A stretch of 64,000 nt of DNA, from positions 142,809 to 206,808 of the forward strand of contig NZ_BLAE01000015.1 in NCBI RefSeq assembly GCF_009687865.1. Reading direction: 5' to 3'. Within the stretch, counting starts at the first letter, position 1. Every line of letters starts with the position of its first letter. The notes beneath the pieces are model-generated. The model saw nothing but the letters and a program-made list of their open reading frames with translations. It searched no databases and was not told the DNA's origin. The DNA is from Acrocarpospora macrocephala (GTDB lineage: Bacteria; Actinomycetota; Actinomycetes; Streptosporangiales; Streptosporangiaceae). The translations under genes were made by a program, and so were the position numbers. Positions 36,311 through 45,816 of the stretch are shown here, one piece after another.

Positions 36311-37210
36311 ATGGTGGCTGCCGTGGGGACCAGGGCGCCGCTTCGCCGTACCGGGATCGCCTGGTTGTTCGTGGCGCCGTTCGTGGTGGTCTTCGCGGTG
36401 TTCTGGGCGGGGCCGCTGCTGGTGGGGCTCGGGATGAGCTTCACCGACATGCGCAGCACCGACGTACGGGATCCGCTGGGCGTGGACCTGGTCGGCGTGC
36501 GGAACTACCTGCGGCTGTTCGACGACGAGCTGATGCGCAAGGCGGCGGTCAACACGCTGGTGTTCGTGGTCACCGCGCTGCCGCTGACGCTGGGTCTCGG
36601 CCTGGCGGCGGCGGTGGCGCTGAACTCCGGGATCGCGCGGCTGCCCGCGGTGTTCTTCCGGCTGGGGTACTACCTGCCCTACATCACCAGCATCATCGGC
36701 ATCGCGGTGGCCTGGCGGTTCCTGCTCGATCCCGACGCGGGGCCGGTCAACCAGCTGCTGGCGGCGGTCGGCGTGGACGGGCCCTCATGGCTGGCCGACG
36801 AGACGCTGGCGCTGCCGGTGATCATCGTGATGACGGCCTGGCGGAGTTTCGGGTTCGACATGGTCATCCTGCTGGCCGCCCTGCAGGGCATTCCGAAGGA
36901 GCTGTACGAGGCCGCCGAGGTGGACGGCGCGGGGCGCTGGGAGCGGTTCCGGTGGGTCACCGTGCCGATGCTGCGACCGGCGTTGCTGTTCTGCACGGTG
37001 TACAGCTCGATCGGGTTCACCCAGTTCATGGAGGAGCCGCTGGTGATGACCCGGGGCGGCCCCGCGGGGGCGACCACGTCGGCGTCGCTGGCCATCTACA
37101 ACCAGTTCGGGTCCGGAAATTTCGGTTATGCGGGGGCGGCGGCCACCGTGCTGTTCACCGTGATCGCGGCGCTGGCGTTCCTCCAGTTCCGGCTGGGGAG
37201 GTCGCGATGA
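36311..37210 (+). CDS. Sugar ABC transporter permease (MalF-like)
   Basis: 299 residues with six membrane segments; the N-terminal helix AWLFVAPFVVVFAVFWAGPLL, and the EAA loop ELYEAAEVDGAGRWERFRWVTVPML where the ATPase docks. Two bases separate it from the binding-protein stop, and its own stop overlaps the next permease start (ATGA). Forms the channel with the MalG-like partner. Confidence 0.92.
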   Translation: MVAAVGTRAPLRRTGIAWLFVAPFVVVFAVFWAGPLLVGLGMSFTDMRSTDVRDPLGVDLVGVRNYLRLFDDELMRKAAVNTLVFVVTALPLTLGLGLAAAVALNSGIARLPAVFFRLGYYLPYITSIIGIAVAWRFLLDPDAGPVNQLLAAVGVDGPSWLADETLALPVIIVMTAWRSFGFDMVILLAALQGIPKELYEAAEVDGAGRWERFRWVTVPMLRPALLFCTVYSSIGFTQFMEEPLVMTRGGPAGATTSASLAIYNQFGSGNFGYAGAAATVLFTVIAALAFLQFRLGRSR

Positions 37211-38016
37211 CGCGCCGGGTGTGGACCTACGCGGGCCTGGCCGTCGGCCTGGTGCTGGTCGCCTTCCCGTTCGGGTGGACGCTGCTCGCCTCGTTCAAGC
37301 CGGAGGGCGAGATCCGCCGCGACCCGCCGACGTTCCTGCCCGACCAGTGGACGTTCGGCAACTACGCGGGGCTCTTCGAGCGTACCCAGATGGATCAGGC
37401 ATTCTTCAACAGCACCGTGGTCGCGCTGGCGGCCGTGGCGGGCAACCTGCTCTTCTGCTCGATGGTCGGGTACGCCTTCGCCAAGTTGCCGTTCCGGGGC
37501 AGGAACGTGCTGTTCGGCCTGGTGCTGGTGCAGATGATGGTCCCGGCGATCGTGGTGATGATCCCGCAGTTCGTGCTGATCGCCAGGTTCGGTCTGGTCA
37601 ACACGTTCCTGGGGATCATCCTGCCGACCGTCGTGACGCCGCTCGGGATCTTCCTGATGCGGCAGTTCATCGCCGACATCCCGGACGAACTCGTGCACGC
37701 CGCCCGGGTGGACGGCGCCCGGGAGTTCCGGATCTTCTTCCAGATCGTCCTGCCCCTCTGCAAGCCCGCGCTCGCCACGCTCGGCCTGATCACCTTCTTC
37801 ACCTCGTGGAACGCGTTCATCTGGCCGGCCGTGGTGGCGCAGAGCGAGGACATGTACACCCTGCCGGTCGCCCTGGCGATCTTCAACAGCGCCCAGGCCA
37901 CCCAGTACGGCCTGCTCATCGCGGGCGCCGTCGTGGTGGTCCTCCCCATCCTCGTGATCTTCCTCTTCCTGCAGCGCTACTTCGTGCAAGGCACCACATT
38001 CACCGGTCTGAAGTGA
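37207..38016 (+). CDS. Sugar ABC transporter permease (MalG-like)
   Basis: 269 residues, six membrane segments; SFKPEGEI after helix 1, and the EAA-type loop ELVHAARVDGAREFRIFFQIVLPLCKP. ATG at 37207 overlaps the stop of the MalF-like gene. No ATP-binding gene follows; in actinomycetes several such importers share one ATPase of the MsiK type encoded elsewhere. The next gene, a glycosidase, starts 12 bp after its stop. Confidence 0.92.
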   Translation: MTRRVWTYAGLAVGLVLVAFPFGWTLLASFKPEGEIRRDPPTFLPDQWTFGNYAGLFERTQMDQAFFNSTVVALAAVAGNLLFCSMVGYAFAKLPFRGRNVLFGLVLVQMMVPAIVVMIPQFVLIARFGLVNTFLGIILPTVVTPLGIFLMRQFIADIPDELVHAARVDGAREFRIFFQIVLPLCKPALATLGLITFFTSWNAFIWPAVVAQSEDMYTLPVALAIFNSAQATQYGLLIAGAVVVVLPILVIFLFLQRYFVQGTTFTGLK

Positions 38017-38028
38017 CGGGAAGTTTCC

Positions 38029-39534
38029 ATGCGAACTCGTTTATGGGCCGCTCTCGCGGCCTGCCTCGTCCTGCTCCCCACCGCGCCCGCCGCCGCCTCC
38101 TCCGAGAAGAGAACCCTCGAAGGGTACGCACGGGACACCTGGCGCTCGATGACCGCGATGGTGGATCCCGCCACCGGCATCCCGGCCGACAAGATCGAGG
38201 GCACCCTCTCCCCCGCGACCCGAGCCAAGGTCACCTCCCCCACCAACATCGCCACCTACCTGTGGAGCACGGTCGCCGCCCGCGACATCGGGCTGATCCG
38301 CAGGTCCGAGGCGCTCACCCGGGTGACCCGGGTGATCCGCGCGGTCGAACGGCTGGAGCGGCACGCGCCCACCGGCCAGTTCTACAACTGGTACGACCCG
38401 CACACCCTCGCCCTGGTCCGCACCTGGCCGGAGAGCGGCTCGGTGGTCGAGCCGTTCGCCTCCAGCGTCGACAACGGCTGGCTGGCGGCGGCGCTGATGA
38501 TGCTCCGCACGGCCGTGCCCGAGGTCGCCGCGCGGGCGAACGCGCTGGTCACCGGCATGGACTTCCGCTCCTACTACGACCCGGCCGCCCAGCCGGACAC
38601 CGGCCTGCTGCGCGGCGGCTTCTGGCCCGCCCAGCCGTCGGGCTGCTCGGTGGCGAGCGACTACAACGGCTCCGGCACCACGGTCTACTCCACCTGCCAC
38701 CACTACGGCGCGCTCACCGAAACCCGGATCACCTCCTACGTCGGCATCGCCCTCGGCCAGCTCCCCAAGAACCACTATTTCGGCATGTGGCGGACATTCC
38801 CGGATACGTGTGACTGGTCATGGCCGGAGCAGAAACCGGTCGGGGTCTGGGAGACCCACCAGGGCGTGAACGTCTTCGAGGGCACGTACGGCTACCGCGG
38901 CCTGCGCCTGGTCCCCACCTGGGGCGGCAGCATGTTCGAGGCGCTCATGGTCCCGCAACTCGTCCCCGAGGACACCTGGGGCGCCCGCAGCTGGGGCCGC
39001 AACCACCCGATCTACGTGGCCGCCCAGCGCGCCCACGGCCTCGACGACGCCAAATACGGCTACTGGGGCTTCTCCCCCAGCAACAACCCGGCCGGCGGCT
39101 ACCGCGAGTACGGCGTGGACGCCATCGGCATGGACACCGACGGCTACACCTCCGACCAGGAACGCACCTCCGTCGACTACGGCTTCGGCGACTGCCGCCC
39201 CGGCAAACCGGAACCCGCCTCCTACGGCGACGGCGTGGTCACCCCGCACGCCTCCTTCCTGGCCCTGCGCTACGCGCCCGCGCAGGCGCTGGACAACCTC
39301 GCCAAGATCAAAGCCGACTTCGACGCGTACGGCCCCGGCGGCTTCTACGACGCGGTCGCGGTGCGCAGCGGGCAGGTGGCCAAGCAGTACCTGGCGCTCG
39401 ACCAGGGGATGATCATGATCGCGCTCGGCAACGCGCTGAGCCGGGACGCGCTGCGCGGGTACTTCGCCACGCCGAAGGTCAAGGCCGTCCTCGCGCCGTT
39501 GCTCGCCGAGGAATCCTGGAACGTGTCCCACTAA
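38029..39534 (+). CDS. Secreted glycoamylase-like glycosidase (PF10091-like, GH144-type relative)
   Basis: 501 residues. Signal peptide 1-24 (ending AAAS). The helical toroid pattern and the C-terminal block DGVVTPHASFLALRYAP...YGPGGFYDAV...YLALDQGMIMIALGN are those of the glycoamylase-like domain seen in GH144 endo-beta-1,2-glucanases and cyclic beta-1,2-glucan synthases. Middle segments include FPDTCDWSWPEQ and TWGGSMFEALMVPQL. Acidic residues suitable for catalysis (DNGW, EYGVDAIGMD, DQG) are present. Co-transcribed with the sugar importer, so its product is probably the imported sugar; polymer identity is uncertain. Confidence 0.75.
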   Translation: MRTRLWAALAACLVLLPTAPAAASSEKRTLEGYARDTWRSMTAMVDPATGIPADKIEGTLSPATRAKVTSPTNIATYLWSTVAARDIGLIRRSEALTRVTRVIRAVERLERHAPTGQFYNWYDPHTLALVRTWPESGSVVEPFASSVDNGWLAAALMMLRTAVPEVAARANALVTGMDFRSYYDPAAQPDTGLLRGGFWPAQPSGCSVASDYNGSGTTVYSTCHHYGALTETRITSYVGIALGQLPKNHYFGMWRTFPDTCDWSWPEQKPVGVWETHQGVNVFEGTYGYRGLRLVPTWGGSMFEALMVPQLVPEDTWGARSWGRNHPIYVAAQRAHGLDDAKYGYWGFSPSNNPAGGYREYGVDAIGMDTDGYTSDQERTSVDYGFGDCRPGKPEPASYGDGVVTPHASFLALRYAPAQALDNLAKIKADFDAYGPGGFYDAVAVRSGQVAKQYLALDQGMIMIALGNALSRDALRGYFATPKVKAVLAPLLAEESWNVSH

Positions 39535-39556
39535 TTCACCTAGATCGGGGAGAAAC

Positions 39557-41383
39557 ATGAGCACGGCCGAGTCCGCACGACGCGACTGGCTGAACCGCAT
39601 CTACCGGCCGTCCGGGGAGGTGGCGGGGCCCCCGTTGCCGGACCTCGCCGCCCCCTCGGGGGTGCGAGCCAGGTCGGGGCGCGGGCACGTCACGGTGAGC
39701 TGGGATCCGGTACCGGGGGCGATCGGCTATCTGGTCGAGCGGGCGGCCGAGGCGGCGGGGCCGTACCGGTCCGTCGAGCAGCCGGACGTGGATGTGCCGG
39801 CCGTGCCGGGGACCCGGTTCGTGGACACCTTCGCGGCCGCCGCCTGGTACCGGGTGGCGGCGGTCGCGACCGTGGACGCGGCCGGGCCGTTCAGCTCCCC
39901 GGTGTCCGTCTCATCGGGGGCGGACACCGGGGAGGTGGCGGTGGCGGTGGACGCGTCGCGGGTGATCGGCCCGGTCGGGCGCCCCTGGGCGTACATGATC
40001 GGGTCGGAGCACCTGTCCCACCTGCTGTCGGACGACACGGTCGGCGGGCGGCCGATCGGCGCGGAGCTGTTCACGGCGCTGCGCGTCATGCGGGAGGAAC
40101 TGGGCGTGCGCACGGTCCGCGCGCACGCCATCCTCTGCGACGATCTCGGCGTCTACCGGGAGGTCGACGGCGAACCCGTCCACGACTTCCGGAAGGTGGA
40201 CGAGGTCTACGACCGCATCATGGCCATCGGGCTGCGGCCGATCGTCGAGCTCTCCTTCATGCCCCGCGACCTGGCCGCCGATCCGGACAAAACCGTCTTC
40301 GGCTACCAGGCGATCATCTCCCCGCCGAAGGACTACGACCGCTGGGGCGACCTGGTCCGCGCCCTCGTCAGCCACCTCGCCGACCGGTACGGCCTGCAGG
40401 AGCTCATCGACAACTGGGCGTTCGAGGTATGGAACGAACCCAACCTGGAGGTCTTCTGGAGCGGCACCCCGGAGGAGTTCTTCCGCCTGTACGACGTCTC
40501 CGCCGCCGCCGTGAAGGACGTCCACCCGGAGCTCCGCGTCGGCGGCCCGTCCTCGGCGGCCGACGGCTGGGTCCAGGAACTCCTCGACCACGTGCACCGC
40601 TCGGGCGCGGCCCTCGACTTCCTCTCCACCCACACCTACGGCAACGCGCCGCTGGACTGGCGGCCCGCGCTGGCCCGGCACGGCAGGGCGGGCACCCCCA
40701 TCTGGTGGACCGAGTGGGGCCCCACCCCCACCCACTTCCACGGCATCGGCGACGGCCCTTTCGGCGCGACCTTCCTGCTGCACGGCATGCGCTCAGCGGC
40801 CGGGCGGCTGGCCGCGCTGGCCCACTGGGTGGCCTCCGACCACTTCGAGGAGCTCGGCCGCCCGCCCGCCCTCTTCCACGGCGGCTTCGGCCTGCTCACG
40901 GTCGGCAACCTCCGCAAACCCCGCTACTTCGCGTTGTCCCTGGCCAACCGCCTGGGCGAGCACGAACTCTCGCACACCCTCACCGGCGACGTGGGCGGCG
41001 TCGAGATCTGGCCCGCCCTCGCCGCCGACGGCACCATCGGCCTCCTGATCTGGAACGGCACCCTCAACCAGTCCCAGGCGGGCGGCGACCCCGCCCTCAC
41101 CCGGGATGTCACGCTGACCCTGACCAACCTGCCCGAGGACTCCTACACCCTCACCCACCACCGGATCGACCTGACCCACTCCAACATCCAGTCCGCCTGG
41201 CCGGCCAGCACACCCTGGCCGGACCCCCACCAGTGGACGGCCCTCCACGAGGCCAACACACTCGACGAGCTCACCCCACCACAAACCGTCGACGGCGGCA
41301 CGGTGACCCTCACCTTCCCCCTCCCGATGCCCGGCGTCTCCTACCTGGAACTACGCGCCGAGCACCGCTCGATGACCAGCTGA
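39557..41383 (+). CDS. GH39-family glycoside hydrolase with N-terminal FnIII-like domain
   Basis: 608 residues. Residues about 30-125 form a fibronectin-III-like module (PSGVRARSGRGHVTVSWDPVPGAIGYLVERA, cited for its VTVSW and GYLVER landmarks). The TIM barrel at about 130-510 has the GH39 acid/base WNEPNLEVFW and nucleophile WWTEWGPT, and a C-terminal beta domain follows. GH39 includes beta-xylosidases and alpha-L-iduronidases; substrate here is open. No signal peptide, so it should act inside the cell on imported oligosaccharide. Last gene of the LacI-controlled operon; ends 38 bp before a convergent mannanase gene. Confidence 0.87.
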   Translation: MSTAESARRDWLNRIYRPSGEVAGPPLPDLAAPSGVRARSGRGHVTVSWDPVPGAIGYLVERAAEAAGPYRSVEQPDVDVPAVPGTRFVDTFAAAAWYRVAAVATVDAAGPFSSPVSVSSGADTGEVAVAVDASRVIGPVGRPWAYMIGSEHLSHLLSDDTVGGRPIGAELFTALRVMREELGVRTVRAHAILCDDLGVYREVDGEPVHDFRKVDEVYDRIMAIGLRPIVELSFMPRDLAADPDKTVFGYQAIISPPKDYDRWGDLVRALVSHLADRYGLQELIDNWAFEVWNEPNLEVFWSGTPEEFFRLYDVSAAAVKDVHPELRVGGPSSAADGWVQELLDHVHRSGAALDFLSTHTYGNAPLDWRPALARHGRAGTPIWWTEWGPTPTHFHGIGDGPFGATFLLHGMRSAAGRLAALAHWVASDHFEELGRPPALFHGGFGLLTVGNLRKPRYFALSLANRLGEHELSHTLTGDVGGVEIWPALAADGTIGLLIWNGTLNQSQAGGDPALTRDVTLTLTNLPEDSYTLTHHRIDLTHSNIQSAWPASTPWPDPHQWTALHEANTLDELTPPQTVDGGTVTLTFPLPMPGVSYLELRAEHRSMTS

Positions 41384-41407
41384 CGCAGGCGCCCGGCCCG
41401 GTAGGAA

Positions 41408-41422
41408 GACCGGAGGCCGGTC
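41408..41422. terminator. Possible short hairpin between convergent genes
   Basis: GACCGG-AGG-CCGGTC, perfect 6-bp stem, in the 37-bp gap between the GH39 gene and the leftward mannanase stop. Short, so only a weak terminator candidate for the rightward operon. Confidence 0.3.
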
Positions 41423-41804
41423 AGGCGGGCAGGGTCCACCTCTGCCAGGCGTTGCTGTTGGCGTCCCAGATCTGCAGGCGGGTGCCGTTGGCGGTGCTGC
41501 CACCGGGGACGTCCAGGACACGGCCCGACTGCGGGTTGCGCAGCTGGCCGGTGCCGAGGCTCTGCCACTGCTGGGCGCCGGATCCGTTGCAATCCCAGAT
41601 CTGGATCGGGGTGCCGTTCGCGGTGCCCTGGCCGGTCACGTCCAGACACTTGCCGAGCGCCCGGATCGTGCCGTCCGTGCCGACCGTCCAGCGCTGCGCG
41701 GCTGTACCGTTACAGTCATACAGGTCAACGGCCGTGCCGTTCGCGGTGCCCGCCCCCGCCACATCGACGCACTTACCGCCCACACCGGTGATCGGGCCGG
41801 TACG
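41421..41804 (-). repeat. Inverted CBM13 repeat, left copy
   Basis: 384 bp encoding the CBM13 module and stop codon of the leftward mannanase. It matches 52654-53037 in inverted orientation with 9 mismatches (1 amino-acid change), while the catalytic domains upstream of it are far more diverged. Points to recent duplication or ongoing gene conversion of this module. Confidence 0.9.
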
Positions 41805-42854
41805 CCCCGGCTGCGAACCCGTCGGGATGCTGATCTCGCCGCGGTTGAGGACACGCCCGTCGTAGTAGGTGGCCTTCACGCCGTCGTTGGTGTTGTACTC
41901 GGGCTTGATCAGCCAATCCATCCACACACTGAAGTACGTCCATTTCGGCTGCGCGGCCAGCTGAGCCGGGGTGGGTGTACGGCCGACCTCCGCCAGGGCG
42001 ATCGGCTTTCCGTGGGAGATGTTCTGCATCGCCTGGTACCAGTCGTTCGAGGGGAAGTACTGCACCCACACGTCGAGCGTGACGAGGTCGACGTAGCTGT
42101 CACCCGGGTAGTAGTCGCCGACGCTGCCGGCCTTGCCCGCGAGGTCCTTGACGTTCCAGACCCAGACAATGTTGTCGAAGCCCTTCCCGACCAGGTAGTC
42201 ACGTGTGATCTGGAACAGCTTGCGGCTTCCGTTCGCGCCCGGACGCCCGCCCCACCACGACCACGCTTCGTTCATCTCGTGCTGCGGCCGGAACAGGACA
42301 GGGATTCCGGCGTCCTTGAGCTGCTGGAAGTAGGGCACCGTCTGGTCCAGGCGCCGCTTCCACGAGGTGTTGAGCGGCGTGCCGTCGGTGACGAGTTCGT
42401 TCCACTGGGAATCGGACAGCCAGCTGCCCTTCACGGGCCAGGAGCCGCCCTCGAAGTTGCAGGTCGCGACGAGCGGCACGCATGCGTGCCAGGTGATCGC
42501 CGGGATCGAGCCCGCCGCCCACGCGGCCTTGGCCTGGTCGAACACGCGCTGCCGGTTGTCGATGTCGTTCTGGCTGAAGCCGAAGTCGCCACCCCAGACG
42601 CCCGGGAAGAGCCCGGTGATGTCGCGGACCTTGTTCGTCCACTGCGTCGGGTTGCTGTTGGGGCCGTCCTGCTGACCGGACAGCCAGTTGCGGCCGGTCA
42701 GGCCGGCGAAGTAGTTGATCACGTCGGTACGCGTCACCCCCGGAGGAGCCGGAGGCGCCGCCGCGGCCGGAGAGGCACCGCCGAGCGCCACCGTGGTGGC
42801 CAGGGCGATGGCCGATAAGGCCCTCAGGAATCGGACGGAAAAGCGTCTGGACAT
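41421..42854 (-). CDS. Secreted GH26 beta-mannanase with CBM13 (ricin-B) domain
   Basis: 477 residues. Signal peptide to about 33 (AAAA); GH26 barrel about 40-345 with acid/base Glu193 in RPQHEMNE and nucleophile Glu289 in IALAEVG, plus the HACVP substrate-site strand; linker; CBM13 lectin module 351-477 with repeated QxW motifs (AAQRW, AQQW, AWQRW). Endo-cleaves beta-1,4-mannan outside the cell. Upstream is a CG-centred LacI-type operator at 42895-42912. Its CBM13 coding DNA is 97.7% identical to that of the GH26 gene at 51643 in inverted orientation. Confidence 0.93.
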   Translation of the reverse strand: MSRRFSVRFLRALSAIALATTVALGGASPAAAAPPAPPGVTRTDVINYFAGLTGRNWLSGQQDGPNSNPTQWTNKVRDITGLFPGVWGGDFGFSQNDIDNRQRVFDQAKAAWAAGSIPAITWHACVPLVATCNFEGGSWPVKGSWLSDSQWNELVTDGTPLNTSWKRRLDQTVPYFQQLKDAGIPVLFRPQHEMNEAWSWWGGRPGANGSRKLFQITRDYLVGKGFDNIVWVWNVKDLAGKAGSVGDYYPGDSYVDLVTLDVWVQYFPSNDWYQAMQNISHGKPIALAEVGRTPTPAQLAAQPKWTYFSVWMDWLIKPEYNTNDGVKATYYDGRVLNRGEISIPTGSQPGRTGPITGVGGKCVDVAGAGTANGTAVDLYDCNGTAAQRWTVGTDGTIRALGKCLDVTGQGTANGTPIQIWDCNGSGAQQWQSLGTGQLRNPQSGRVLDVPGGSTANGTRLQIWDANSNAWQRWTLPA

Positions 42855-42894
42855 GGGCCGGTGTCCCTTCGATGGAGGACGGATACCGCCGAGT

Positions 42895-42912
42895 AACTGT
42901 AGCGTTTTAGTT
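42895..42912. promoter_or_regulatory. LacI-type operator O1 of mannan locus
   Basis: AACTGTAGCGTTTTAGTT, CG-centred imperfect dyad, 41 bp upstream of the leftward GH26 gene. Shares its pattern with sites at 44304, 45697 and 45817. Confidence 0.65.
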
Positions 42913-43095
42913 CATCCTTGCGTCGGGACGGTAGAAGGGACCCGCGCCACTGTCAAGAGTCCTAACTGAAGATGGACGGGCTTGTGAGCATCGCGCACGG
43001 AGAGTGAGATCCGGTGTTCACGCAGGTGAAGGCGACGAATGGGTATGGGGGCGCCCCCGCGATGGCGGTGTTCGATCGCGTGGCGGGGCCGCTGC

Positions 43096-44133
43096 TCAGG
43101 CGCGAGGTGGTGCCGTCGAGCGGCGCGGGACCAGGCTGGGTGGTTGCGTGGCGTGGGACTCGTGTTCGACGCCGTTCATCACGTCGAACAGGGCATTGGT
43201 GACCTCGGCGCCGAACGCGTGGATGTCGTGGCTCATCGCCGACAGCGCCGGGCGCGTGAGCTGGCACAACTGTGAGTCGTCCCAGGCCAGTAGGGACAGG
43301 TCCGCGGGAACCGACAGGCCGAACTCGTCCACGACGTTCAGCGCGGCGACCGCCATGAGGTCGTTGTCGAAGATGATCGCGGTGGGCCGTCTGGGCTCGA
43401 GTAGCAGCCGGCGGACCGCCCTGCTGCCCTGTCCGGCGGAGAAGTCGGCGACCTCGGTCTGGCCTTCGATGCCCAGTTCGCTCACGACTTCCTGGAACGC
43501 CGCGGTCCGGATCACCGAGTGACCGAGTTCGGCCAGGCCGGAGACGCGTCCGATGCGGCGATGGCCCAGCGCGGCCAGGTAGCGCACGGCCTCCCGGATC
43601 GCGGCGTCATCGTCGGTCCAGACGCAGGTGAACGGTCCGGCCAGGGACGGGTGCCCGACGGCGACCGCCGGCAATCCGATCTCGGCGAGCGCCGGAATGC
43701 GAGGGTCATCGACTTTCAAGTCGACCAGGATGCTGCCGTTGACCCGTCCACCCTGCCACCACTCGCGGTGGACCTCGATCTCCTCGTCAGCCTCGATCAC
43801 CCGCAGCAGCAGCGAGCACCCGCGCTTGCCGAGCACGCTCTCGATCCCGGAGATGAACTCCATGTAGAACGGCTCGAGCCCGAGCAGCCGGGCCGGCCGC
43901 GCGATGGCGAGGCCGACCGTGTGCACCGCGTGCCCGGACAGCGCGGCGGCGGCCAGATTCGGACGCCAGCCCAGGTCGCGGGCCGCTTTCAGGATGCGTT
44001 CCTTGGTGGCCGCCGACACGCCGGGCCGATCGTGCAATGCGATCGTCACCGCCGATGGCGACACCCCGGCCAGCGCGGCAACATCCTTGATCGTCGCCCT
44101 GCGATCCCTGCGGGCCGCACCCATCTCCGTCAC
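43096..44133 (-). CDS. LacI family regulator of the mannan locus
   Basis: 345 residues. HTH TIKDVAALAGVSPSAVTIALHDRPGVS, in which the recognition helix differs from the common TVSRVL form; hinge with NLAAAALSG; sensor domain ending LSVPADLSLLAWDDSQLCQL. GTG start 44133; an ATG three codons in is possible. Divergent from the GH1 gene and flanked by four copies of a CG-centred operator-like motif, so it probably represses both mannanase genes and the importer. 230 bp to the mannanase start (42855-43095) contain operator O1 and no other gene. Confidence 0.92.
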   Translation of the reverse strand: MTEMGAARRDRRATIKDVAALAGVSPSAVTIALHDRPGVSAATKERILKAARDLGWRPNLAAAALSGHAVHTVGLAIARPARLLGLEPFYMEFISGIESVLGKRGCSLLLRVIEADEEIEVHREWWQGGRVNGSILVDLKVDDPRIPALAEIGLPAVAVGHPSLAGPFTCVWTDDDAAIREAVRYLAALGHRRIGRVSGLAELGHSVIRTAAFQEVVSELGIEGQTEVADFSAGQGSRAVRRLLLEPRRPTAIIFDNDLMAVAALNVVDEFGLSVPADLSLLAWDDSQLCQLTRPALSAMSHDIHAFGAEVTNALFDVMNGVEHESHATQPPSLVPRRSTAPPRA

Positions 44134-44303
44134 AACGACCGCCTTCTGACACCAGAGCAGGGTCGCGTTCGGCCCCGATCGAGGTCAATGTACCCGCTCG
44201 CCGACTGCAAGGTGCGAGTAGATGCCCATCCATGGCGTACGCCCCGGCCGACTCTCAGACCCGAACAGCCCGGCCAGGAGGCCCAGCCGTTCCCGAGCAA
44301 GTG

Positions 44304-44321
44304 CACTGTATCGATCTATGG
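44304..44321. promoter_or_regulatory. LacI-type operator O2 of mannan locus
   Basis: CACTGTATCGATCTATGG, 62 bp upstream of the GH1 start, in the divergent interval with the LacI gene. Aligned on the central CG it shares ACTGTA with O1 and, inverted, CCATAGA with O4. Confidence 0.65.
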
Positions 44322-44383
44322 ACAGACCGAAATATCGAACTTATGGTGAGCCGGCGCGCCTCCGACCACACGAAGGGAAGCCC

Positions 44384-45712
44384 ATGCCTCACGACCCCAT
44401 GACGACCTTTCCCGCGTACTTCCGCTGGGGAGTGGCGACCTCGGCGTACCAGATCGAGGGTGCGGCCCGCGAAGACGGCAGGACCGACTCCATCTGGGAC
44501 ACCTTCTGCCGGGTACCGGGAGCTGTCGCCAACGGCGACACCGGTGACGTGGCCTGCGATCACTACCACCGCATGCCCGAGGATGTCGCCCTGCTGGCGG
44601 GACTCGGTGTGGACACCTACCGGTTCTCGATCTCGTGGCCGCGCGTGCAACCGGGCGGGAAGGGCCCGGCGAACGAGAAAGGGCTGGACTTCTACGATCG
44701 CCTCGTCGACGAACTGCTGGCCAGCGGCGTCGACCCGTGGGTGACGCTCTACCACTGGGATCTGCCCCAGGAACTGGAGGATGCCGGCGGCTGGCCGGAG
44801 CGCGACACGGCCTGGCGGTTCGCCGACTACGCCGAGCTGGCGTTCGCCCGCCTCCAGGACCGCGTCGCATCGTGGACCACGCTCAACGAACCGTGGTGTG
44901 TGGCCATGTACGGCTACGCCGACGGCATGCACGCCCCCGGACACCGTGACCGCGCCGCCGCCATGCACGCTGTCCACCACCTGCTGCTCGCCCACGGCAC
45001 AGCCGTCGACCGCATGCGTAGCGCCGGCGGCGACCACCATTTCGGCATCACCCTCAACCTGACCCCGGCGATCCCGCGGACCGAGGCCGACGTCGAGACC
45101 GCCCGCCGCGCCGACGGCTTCGGCATCCGCATGTACCTGGACCCGCTGCTGCGCGGCCACTACCCGTCCGACACCCTCGCCGACCTGGCCGACGAGGGCA
45201 TCACCCTGCCAGTGGAACCGGGCGACCTGGCCGCCATCGCCACGCCGCTGGACGTGCTCGGCGTGAACTACTACTTCACCGAGACCGTACGGGCCGACGG
45301 CGCGGCCGTCCGGACCGGGCCGACGACCGCGCTCGGCTGGCCGATCACGCCCGCGGGGCTGACCGACCTGCTGGTCCGCCTGCACCGCGAGTACCCGCCG
45401 ATCCCGATCGTCATCACCGAGAACGGCGGCGCCTTTCCGGACGAGAAACCAACCACCACCGAAGCCACGATTGACGACGTGGACCGGATCGCCTTCCTGC
45501 GCGAGCACATCGACGCCGTGGCCCAGGCCCGCCATCAGGGCTGTGACGTGCGCGGATACTTCGTCTGGACACTGTTCGACAACTTCGAATGGGCCCACGG
45601 CCACGGCCCCACGTTCGGTCTCGTCTCGGTCGACCGGACCGACCAGCGGCGCACGCTGAAGCGCAGCGCGCACTGGTACCGCGACATGATCACACGAAAT
45701 GTATCGATTTAG
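44384..45712 (+). CDS. GH1 beta-glycosidase (beta-glucosidase/beta-mannosidase type)
   Basis: 442 residues, single GH1 barrel. N-terminal FRWGVATSAYQIEGA, acid/base TLNEPW, nucleophile VITENGG and the C-terminal WTLFDNFEWAHGH sugar-binding loop. No signal peptide; intracellular hydrolysis of imported beta-linked disaccharides. Start chosen at ATG 44384 after GAAGGGA. In this mannan locus it may split glucosyl-mannose from glucomannan, which is inference. Operator O3 overlaps its stop codon. Confidence 0.92.
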   Translation: MPHDPMTTFPAYFRWGVATSAYQIEGAAREDGRTDSIWDTFCRVPGAVANGDTGDVACDHYHRMPEDVALLAGLGVDTYRFSISWPRVQPGGKGPANEKGLDFYDRLVDELLASGVDPWVTLYHWDLPQELEDAGGWPERDTAWRFADYAELAFARLQDRVASWTTLNEPWCVAMYGYADGMHAPGHRDRAAAMHAVHHLLLAHGTAVDRMRSAGGDHHFGITLNLTPAIPRTEADVETARRADGFGIRMYLDPLLRGHYPSDTLADLADEGITLPVEPGDLAAIATPLDVLGVNYYFTETVRADGAAVRTGPTTALGWPITPAGLTDLLVRLHREYPPIPIVITENGGAFPDEKPTTTEATIDDVDRIAFLREHIDAVAQARHQGCDVRGYFVWTLFDNFEWAHGHGPTFGLVSVDRTDQRRTLKRSAHWYRDMITRNVSI

Positions 45713-45714
45713 TA
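45697..45714. promoter_or_regulatory. LacI-type operator O3 of mannan locus
   Basis: AAATGTATCGATTTAGTA, overlapping the last codons of the GH1 gene and about 240 bp upstream of the importer operon. CG-centred, matching O1 in TTTAGT and O2 in TGTATCGAT. Confidence 0.6.
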
Positions 45715-45816
45715 CCGATCGCACGGCGCAAGTCCACCTGGCGACACTCATTTAAGCATTTCAAGCGATATGTCCGTGGCAGCGTGCCCGCAATCCCCTT
45801 CAGAAGAGCGCGGACG

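Noticed and set aside
35108..37210. A 700-codon + frame apparently fusing a binding protein and a permease
   Set aside because: Its first half is an out-of-frame reading of the binding-protein gene; the permease begins at 36311.
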